This document shows, one piece after another, positions 12,101-21,200 of a DNA stretch of 64,000 bases. Made by a program: the position numbers and the translations under genes. Position 1 is the stretch's first letter. Each line of letters starts with the position of its first letter. The notes under the pieces are model-generated. The model searched no databases, had not been told where the DNA came from, and saw nothing but the letters and a program-made list of their open reading frames with translations. The stretch is from Telmatactis stephensoni. Its lineage: Eukaryota > Cnidaria > Anthozoa > Actiniaria > Isophelliidae. The stretch is taken from positions 496,001-560,000 of the forward strand of contig JALIZF010001883.1 in assembly GCA_029948255.1 (NCBI GenBank). The letters are read 5' to 3'.

Positions 12101-15100
12101 TATTGTCTAAGAGCCTTGCGCGCGCGATGGCGAAGTTACTAAAAATAGCCTTAGCCGCCACGAACATGGCACAGACATCAATACTGAGCTTCGCTCTCTT
12201 AGTATTATGGTCTCTTGTTTACAGTAAGTATAGCAAGTAATGTAAATGTGCTTATTATGTCTTTTTATTCCCCCAAGGGGGCTTATTCAAAATCCAGAAA
12301 TAATTATAAAATAATGCATACAGTTTTTATCCCTTTTATACATAACTGTTTGTATACTACTACATTTTTGTGATTCGACGCAAGTGACATCCTGATGTTC
12401 TCAACAAAAATTAAGGGAGGGAAATGACGGCTATTGCAGCCAGAGGTTATTCAACAATTGAGCTTTTAGACGGGTGGCTTAATTGGAAGGGGTGTATTGA
12501 AGTTCGTGGGGAGGGGGGTGCTTATTCGGTCATTTAGGTAGTAATAGTGTATGCATGTCATGTAATCTAAATATGTTGTTGGTTTGTTTTCCAGGGTGAT
12601 CGTCTTGTTATTGGAGGAGATCATTTCTTCAGGTGTGTGACGTGTTTGTAGTGCTGCAGCGATCACTAACAGATTAGAATTTTGTTCCTATTTGGAATTT
12701 CAATATTGTTCACTCGACGATCACTAACAGATTAGAATTTTGTTCCTATTTGGAATTTCAATATTGAACAAAACGTTCACTCGGCGGGCTCTCCACCCTC
12801 CTTAGCCGAGCATGTGCTGTAGAGACCTGTCAGCACTTCCTGAAGGACAAAAACAACTGCATATTATAACTTGGCCGGTTATGCCCTTCGAGTAAAAAGC
12901 TGCTTGGGTGATCACTTCATTAAAACTTTTGCACTTGTAATTGATATTACAATTGTAGTTATCACTCTTTGCAGCTAAACCTACAATCGTCCTCCAAGTG
13001 TAAACGTTTTGCCTGAAGTTACCCCTATATTAAACTCTATCAATATCTTTGTTATTTCAGACTAAATCATCCAATAGAAAGCAAGAAGCGAAAGGACCAA
13101 ATACGTTCAGGTCAAACTACAGAGGGAACAGGACAAGACAATGTCGCTGTCAAAGATTTTGAATTTGCAAGAAACGAGTTGGCACAAGTACAGAATGCAA
13201 GGTACAATGAAGTACAGTTCTGCTTTACACTAATATCTTTATTTGAGTTTCGTATGTTACCTTTGGAGTGACGGTGACGCGCCCTTCAGGCAAACAAGAG
13301 ATTCTTAATCTGATTTTGTCGTAAGCTCTTCGGCACACGATGTAATGCTACGTCTACATTTATTCGAGTGAATTTAAAAACGCATTTCTCCGCAACAATA
13401 ACGCAATGTTACGCGAAATGTTGCACGGTTTTGTTGCCCATATTACCGCCAGCTCATTACCGCACCTTTAACTGATCTAGTATTTACCGCTACTGCGCTG
13501 TCATGTATTCGATCTTTTGATATTCTAAGAAGCAAGATGACACAGTTGGTTAGTTCGCGGCCTTCTATGCAAGAGGTCCAAGTTCGCTTCCCAGTGACCT
13601 TGCATCCTTGTTTATTGGACTTCTTTCCATTCCGTTCGTTTCCATTAACTTTATAATTAAAAAGCTTTGAATACCCGTATGAAATGAGAGGGCAAAAGAC
13701 ACAACCTTCGAACACCTGGCTCTGGAAATTCTGGCACCACTCTCGTATTTTCGAAGCAAAATAGATTACCTCGACCTTGACATTTACCTTTTTTACCTTT
13801 TGAGTTTTTCCTTCCACTGAACTTGCATGTGATTTTCTTGTTAGACTCCAAGCCGAACTCGAGGAAGCACGAGAGGAAGCGAGAGAAGAGGCTAGGCTAC
13901 AAGCACAACAAGAAATCATGAAGCGAATACAGAAAGAAAAGGTTTGTGATCGTCCTTTCATTCATTCATTTCGTGCATGCATTCATTCATGCATCTATCC
14001 ATTCACTTACTCATTCATGTATTGTCCTTTAATACATTCCCATCATGCATCCACCCACTTGTTGATCCACTTTCTCGCTCTTTTCGTGTCCTCCCTACCT
14101 TCGCCCTTCATTCCTTCCTTCCCTCCCTCCCTCCCTCCCTCCCTCCCTCCCTCCCTCCCTCCCTCCCTCCCTCCCTCCCTCCCTCCCTCCCTCCCTCCCT
14201 CCTTCCTTCCTTCCTTCCTTCCTTCCTTCCTTCCTTCCTTCCTTCCTTCCTTCCTTCCTTCCTTTATTGTATTATTCATTTATTCCTTCACGATTTTTAC
14301 GTCCTTTCTAGGAAGCAGCAGCGGAAGAACTCATGCGTCAGAAGTCAGAATACGAAGAAAGAAACGAAGAACTACATCAAAAACTGGTAAAGTTATCATT
14401 GTCTTTACAACTCTCGCTCATTACCATGCCATTTTTCTCTTCTCGCTGCTTGGGAACAGAGGCAATTGCCTTGGTGAATCTATACTTTCTTCTCCCATGT
14501 TTGCCCTTATAAGTTGTTATGCGTTACATTTTCTAACCATTACCCTAAGTTCTGCCTCGGTAAAATTTTTTGTCTAGTTAAGGGCTTGAGAGGTCCAATG
14601 CTTCTGCTGTAGACTTTATTAAGAACGTAAATATTTGAATATTTTAACAGGATGATCTCAACCGAAAAAAGGAAGACGCTGAAAGATCCAACCAGTCAAA
14701 AGAAGATGTGATATCTGAACTACAAGCACACAGACAGGTGAGATTGAGATTTATAGCAGTAACGATAAAGTTCGCCCCCGATAACTTAAATGTTCAGGGG
14801 AAACTAAAAGGTTTAAGTTGTAAGGAGTTCTAGACTTATTCCAGAAATTGGTCTGTTCGCTTCCGTTTGGGCTTCCTGTGGTAGTCGCTCACATACACAC
14901 TATTGAGCGACGGCCTATCAGTACAAAAGAGCAGAAAACCACGACTTTTGGAATCAATCAAACGGGGGCTTGAGTTCTAGTTATCTAACTAAATGACTGC
15001 AAATGTGTGGTGCGAATCATCTAGGGAAATTGGTTTGGGTCGAGTCAGCGAAAGTTTCGGTCTGAACCCCGTGACTGCTAGTCTTGCTCGCAGTTAAGTG

Positions 15101-15230
15101 TCATCACGCTCTCTTTTTGCTCTAAGGTTATAAAGGTGACGGGTGTTGTTGTTGTTGTTCATGTTGTTGTTGTTGTTGTTGTTGTTGTTGTAGATGATGA
15201 TTATGATGATGTTGTTGTTGTTGATGCTGC

Positions 15231-15270
<40 letters not shown>

Positions 15271-18200
15271 GCAGATGCAGGATTTCTGGCAATGACGATA
15301 AGAATATGTTTGCATTTTCTCAGATGTTAGAACAGGAAATTTTAAGTAATCGAAAAAGACTTCAAATGGAAGCACTGGCAGCGAAACAGGTAGGACGATT
15401 TATGCCCCTGGGGAAGGGAGATTTACTTTATGAAAGATAGCATATGATGTATGATTAGGAACGTTCTGAAAGCCTGGAACTCTTCTCGGCAAAATTGCAA
15501 GGAAAAGTATTTCACTTGTGCAACCTTTTCCAGATTAAGAAAGGCAACAATTGCTGGGTTGCAAATGGCATCAGGACAGCCATCTTAGCGATAACATTTA
15601 TCATTAGTGCCTGATGTCAACCTACGCGGTAGCCGGCATTCGGGGGAAGAGGAAGAGAAGGGGCCTGGTACTATCACTCTCCTTTCCAATTCCCCTCCCT
15701 TCCCCTCTTCCCCAGCGGGACTACAACACTAGCCTGTTGTTTGTTCATCCAACATGGCCACTGCTCTTCAAAGGGTATGACTGAAAACTTTAGCGCCATT
15801 CGTAGACTACTCCTTGATTGGGTATCCTGTGGTAATTGGGTAAGAGGGAGTGCCGGGTAAACATTCAGGATGTAAAAGTAGGACTCCTTTCCAGTCCCTC
15901 CTCCTTAAAGAAGGTTGCTCACGAGTTAAAAGGAGGAGTCTACCAAATTTAACCTGAGCTCCTCACATAACACACGTATCTTCTCCAAAAAGGGGAGGGG
16001 TGAGATATAAGGGAAAGCGAACGACAAGCTATATTTTTTAACTGATTAATTTGTTTCGCTTTTAGGCTCTCGAAGAAACTAAACTAAACCAAATCAGAAT
16101 TATGTCCGAGCTTGAAAAGGAGAAAAAGAAAATGCAGGAGGACGTCTTAAAGTTAAAAGAAGCCAAGGTAATCCTAACGTAATCAGTTTTCACTGTCCTT
16201 TTTTGGAAATATCTCAGCATCTTTATGAGTAAGTAATCTAGACGCGATTAACTATGCCTTGCTGTGCTTAATGTTTACTCTTTTCACTCAGAAACAACGT
16301 GAAAAGATGCGAGAAGAATTTAGAGCTTCGTTTAACGCGCTTGGACGAAAAGCATCGACAATGGGTAAGAACAAAAACTAAAAAGACTTTAAAATATAAA
16401 CACATCCCAATAGTTAGCTCCAACCCCGGGTGACTAGTATAGAATGAATGACCTTTAAGCCTTACCCACCCCTCCTTAGTAAGAATTTCTGAAGTTTTAA
16501 ATCATGGTAGGATTCTTTAAATTGTATTTTGTTGCTCATAGATGACCCAAGCAAGAAAGAGCTTCTAAGGATTACCATGGCTTTACGAGAAGCTAACAAA
16601 ATCAGCCAACACATGAAGAAAAGCATTGTGAGTTGAAATTTAATAGTCCGTACTTTAGTTAAAACAATATATGCTGAATTTAGGACTTATTATCTCCACT
16701 CGCCTACACCATATCTAATTTGACTAAAAATTCAAACGTCCTCCGTCCACAAGGCAGACGGTTTTCGATCATTAACGACCCTGTTTTTTTTTATTTCAGA
16801 CGTTTAGTAGAGATGAAGTCACAGTCGATGGAAAGGTGAGGAAACTTTTTCCAACATTTTGATAAACATGAACATTTGTAAAAACAAGAAAAGTATCTTC
16901 AAATTGTGAATTTGTAGTCAAAAACTTGTACTTGTGAACTGAGTTTCTTTTTCGAAGTCGATTTTGATAGCGTGAATCAACCAATAGCCCCTTTTCTTCT
17001 TGTTTGCATCGTTTGCATGCGTTAGCCTTTCATGCGTTAGACTTTGACGGGCCACAATTCAACATAACAGCAGTATTTTAGAGCGAACAAAAGATAATCT
17101 CTAAAAGATCGTCAAATTAAAAAGATTTGAAAAATTTGAAACTTAAAGAATGAAGAATATTATGTGGTGGCTCGTCATTATATGCAAGTGTATCTATATG
17201 TATTATAATTTTAAAAGGTTTGGAACTGACCTAAAAAATTAAAGTTAAAACTTTAAAACGGCTGAATTTTCGGTTACTCGCTGTAGCCTTCTTCAGAACT
17301 AGATAGTTCACACTAGATAGTTCTGAAGAAGGCTACAGCGAGTAACCGAAAATTCAGCCGTTTTAAAGTTTTAACTTGAATTTTTTAGGTCAGTTCCAAA
17401 CCCTTTAAAATTATGTCTACGACTGACCGCCCTCACAGTATATCTATATGTATGTATGTTTGTAATGTTTGTCTTTTAGACTGAAACCAAAGTTCGTCTG
17501 AATGACACTAAGAAAGGCTTGACTACTTTATGGACACTAGAGAAATTTGAATCCAGACTTGACTTGATGCGAGACATGTATCAGGTATAGAAGGCAGTGT
17601 ACTGACCACAGGAACCCCAAGCAATGTGTTCTGAAAAACCAGAAACCACTCGAAAATCTCACTCAATCTGAACTAAATTTCTTGTATATTCTTATGTATT
17701 TATATTGTTTTGATTGGGTCCTGAATTTCAAACCGTTCCGTAGCGATTTTTTATGGTCTGTATTCGTTTACAGATACATTGTTTGGGTTTCCTGTGTACT
17801 GAATTCAGAATATCAGCCATATCACTTTTCGCATAGCAATAGGGCCATGGTTGCGGAGCTCAGCGATCGTGGAAGCGAGGCGGGACGTGAGTTGTATACA
17901 TCTATTTCAAAAAAACGTTGTCGGCCAAAGGTCTAAAGCCTACGCGACTAGACCGAAAGGGAGTATGGGTAGAAATTACTACACATAGAAAAGGCACATA
18001 AATATTAACGCTACAATATTCACGACTATCTTGCTTCTACCTTATACAACAAAGAACTTCTATCGCTGTTTTCAAAAGGCAAGTCCGGCCTAAACCGAAA
18101 ATCGAGTGACGTTTCGAACTTACCCATACTCCTTTTCTGCCTAGTCGCATGGGTTTTAGGCCTCTCATCCGACAACCTTTTTGAAATAGGTGTATCACAT

Positions 18201-21200
18201 TCGTTCGTTGAGTATCTACCGTGCGAAGTCACGTTCAAAGACGTCATTTTACCTGTCTTCACGTCTCTACAACGACAACGGTCAACGGTCATTGTTGTTC
18301 GTCAACACGCTTTACGTCATATCCACCTCATGTTTTGATGCGCAGCACCAATCAACCAATAGTTTAATTTCGATTGTATTACGTAACAGAATAAAGATGA
18401 GAACGACCAATCAGAAGACGAAGACCCTTTTCACGACCGCGATGACGTATGGGACAAGGACTTCAAAATGAGCTCACCTCACAGCAGGTAACAATCTAAC
18501 AAGGGTAGGGACGGGATAACGTTTGTCTTACCCACTCCTCTAAGGTGCGGCATTAGATATGATTGATTCGATACATTTTTATATCCGCCCCTCTCCGGTG
18601 GTGAAATAAAATTGAAAGTGAACTATCGTTGGTACGTTTACCTTCCTCACGATCGCATTCACTCTGGCCGCAACTTTCATTTATTCTTTGTCGACCTAGT
18701 TCTATTCTACTTGGAGAATTCTGTTTGACTTTCGTACATGTCAGCTGTATCGGCTACACGGAGAAATTGCCTAGACTAAAAGTGAATTATATTCTTTCTA
18801 GACGGATATCAACCATGGGAGCCAGTTCATCAGCACCTTCAAGAACAATGTCAGGCAAATCAGAAGACAGTAAAGGTAAGTCTGTAAAGAAAGGGTCCAC
18901 TTTATCATCATCATCATCATTATCGTCGTCTTTATTGCCACCATCATCATCTGCTTTTAACATGATCCAAGAAAGCTGTATTTTGTATGAATAGAAAACG
19001 CTGCTTTACAAATTCTCCGTACCGTAACGATACCGTAAGGTCAGATTGACGGAGGTCCCTTGAATGGGCTCTGGAATGATTAGGTCTCTCTCTTATATGC
19101 GTTTCTCGTGTTTCCCAGCCTTGGAAACCCAGGTCCATGATGTATAATGAGTGGACCAAAGACCTCTCTTCCCTCCCCTCCCCTTTCCTTTGCCGTATCG
19201 CCCTCGGGGTTCCCTTGATGCAGGTTTCCCACTCACATGAAATCTGCTGTAATTCTACATTTCAGCACGTGCCGAAAGTATCTTCGCCAAATACCGCAAC
19301 AAGGACACCAGTTCTTCAAGTCCTGATGGTTCAAACAGTCCACTCTCCTCCACCCCTAACGGGTCAGCTTTGCACTCGCCGACAAGTTCGTCGCCATCTC
19401 TGATACGAAAAGGTAGTCACATTAAAATAGAGTGGTTCTCGTATGAGCGTTAAACTTTCCGCGCCGTGCTGTGACCGTGTCAGTGCCGTGATGTCTATGA
19501 AAACATTCGAAATTCTTGCCGTAACCGTGCCGTGACCGTGCGGTGCCGTTTTCACAGCCATACGAAATCCGCTCTACAGTACGAATACTGTTGTATATAA
19601 AATGTCACGACAAACACCCCCTCCCTCACAACTAGAACCTTTTTAAATCTAATTTTCCACATTGATTTCGTTTTTTATCTCCTTTTATGTACTTCACCAT
19701 GATTTCCAGATTATCAGCCAATGACGTCAACCCAACTTCAACCACGTGACTCATCATCTGACTTGTCACGTGTTCAACTGGTGTCTCGACTTTGCTCACA
19801 GTTACTTTCCAACTCGTTGTCGTCTTTACAAGGTTTGACAGCTTGTTTTCACAACTTAGAACCATACCAGTTGTGAGATTAAACTTAGTAAGACTATAAT
19901 GTATCATCATCGAAGAAAAACAGGTTCTTCTAATAAGCATCTTATACGTTATTAGTGCATGAGATCAATGACATACCTACGATATAACACGCTGTCCGAT
20001 TGGTCAAATGATGTGCATTAGTTTCCCGGTTCCATGTTTACACTCTCTCCCACACGAATGTGAAAACGACACATACAGTTTTTCTCTTTTGACGATTTTT
20101 ATGATAACTGTTGCAAAAACATACTGGCGTTTTCTTTTTTTGTTTTCTTCTAGAAAATACCGACCCTTTTATAGAGCCTATTTACGAAAAGCTACTGTGT
20201 GGTGCCCAGAAAATCAAAACTTATTTGTCGGATATCAAGCAAGACAGTAAGCTGATGAAAGACTCGATAGGAACTCAAGGTCTGTTATAAATCATCTGAA
20301 AATACCTTTGCCTGAGGAAGAAGGGGATGAGCACTTATTGTATATGACTATGGGGGGAGGGGGGGGGGTCCTAATTGGCCATAGTGGTTTTCCTGCATAA
20401 ACCATTTCCTATGCATCGGTCTTCCATCGTTTTTATTGATAGCTGCTAGCGATTAATCCATTAAACTCCTATAACCTCATCAATCTCAGCTCTAACAATT
20501 CCCTTCCCTTTTCAGCGGAGAAAAGAATTCAAGAAACTTGTGTGTCCCTGACCATCACCATGGAAACGATGACAGCCCAAGTTCAAGTTTGGGAATGCGG
20601 TTACCATGGCGACAAGTACAAAAAATTCGCAGCGCTTCGTGAAACCTTGATGGAGATCGTACAGGACTTGTCTTCATTGCTGATTAAGTTGCTATCGGTA
20701 ATTTTTTGACTACTTTACGCTTTATTAACAGGGTGAAATAGTGTTCTTTGTTTGGCTGTGAAAAGAGTCAGTTGTGCCGTGTTTCAGTGTTTTGATAAGT
20801 TATATTGACCAATCAAACTCTTAAGACGCTGCACGGTCTTTTTTACATTCAAACAAAATTGTTGCTACTGCTGTTGATGATGATGGTAATAATGATGATA
20901 ATGATTGTTACTTTAAATAGCTGATTCAATGAATTGGGCAGCTTTGTGTAGTCCATAGTCTAATCAGGAAATGATGATGACGACGACGACGATGAATGAT
21001 GATCGATGATGATGACAATATATAAGATGCCGCGAGACGCTTACAAAATATTCTTACAAATTATAGCCAAAATAGCCGTCGACGTGTATGACGTTCTGAA
21101 GAGGACGCGACAACACGTAAACTGGCATCCTAAACGCGGCGTACGTCACGATGTCGTTACGGTAGTCACGCAATGCCTAATTGTGATATATTCATCATCT

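Larger units (their letters stand above)
10214..13201 (+). other. KIF14: KIF14 neck and FHA-domain exons 12-19
   Basis: Exons: 10214-10352, 10423-10486, 10618-10720, 10830-10902, 11223-11266, 11741-11799, 12595-12632, 13061-13201. The neck reads [12 protein letters not shown] and then [20 protein letters not shown], a coiled coil. It is followed by a forkhead-associated domain with [28 protein letters not shown] and [21 protein letters not shown] domains bind phosphothreonine; in kinesin-3 proteins this one follows the neck directly. The first intron of the block is GC-AG and only 70 nt long. Confidence 0.9.
13845..17584 (+). other. KIF14: KIF14 coiled-coil exons 20-28
   Basis: Exons: 13845-13941, 14312-14386, 14651-14737, 15324-15389, 16066-16167, 16292-16364, 16542-16627, 16800-16835, 17480-17584. 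They encode highly charged helix ([19 protein letters not shown] onward) with heptad-like spacing to about exon 25. Then come [18 protein letters not shown] and [20 protein letters not shown], both close to the corresponding part of vertebrate KIF14. The exons are short and mostly begin in phase 0. Dimerisation and partner binding are the likely roles. Confidence 0.88.

Noticed and set aside
13918..14577. 219-aa Ser/Pro/Leu-rich open frame
   Set aside because: Translation of the (CCCT)n/(CCTT)n microsatellite plus KIF14 exon 21 in the wrong frame.
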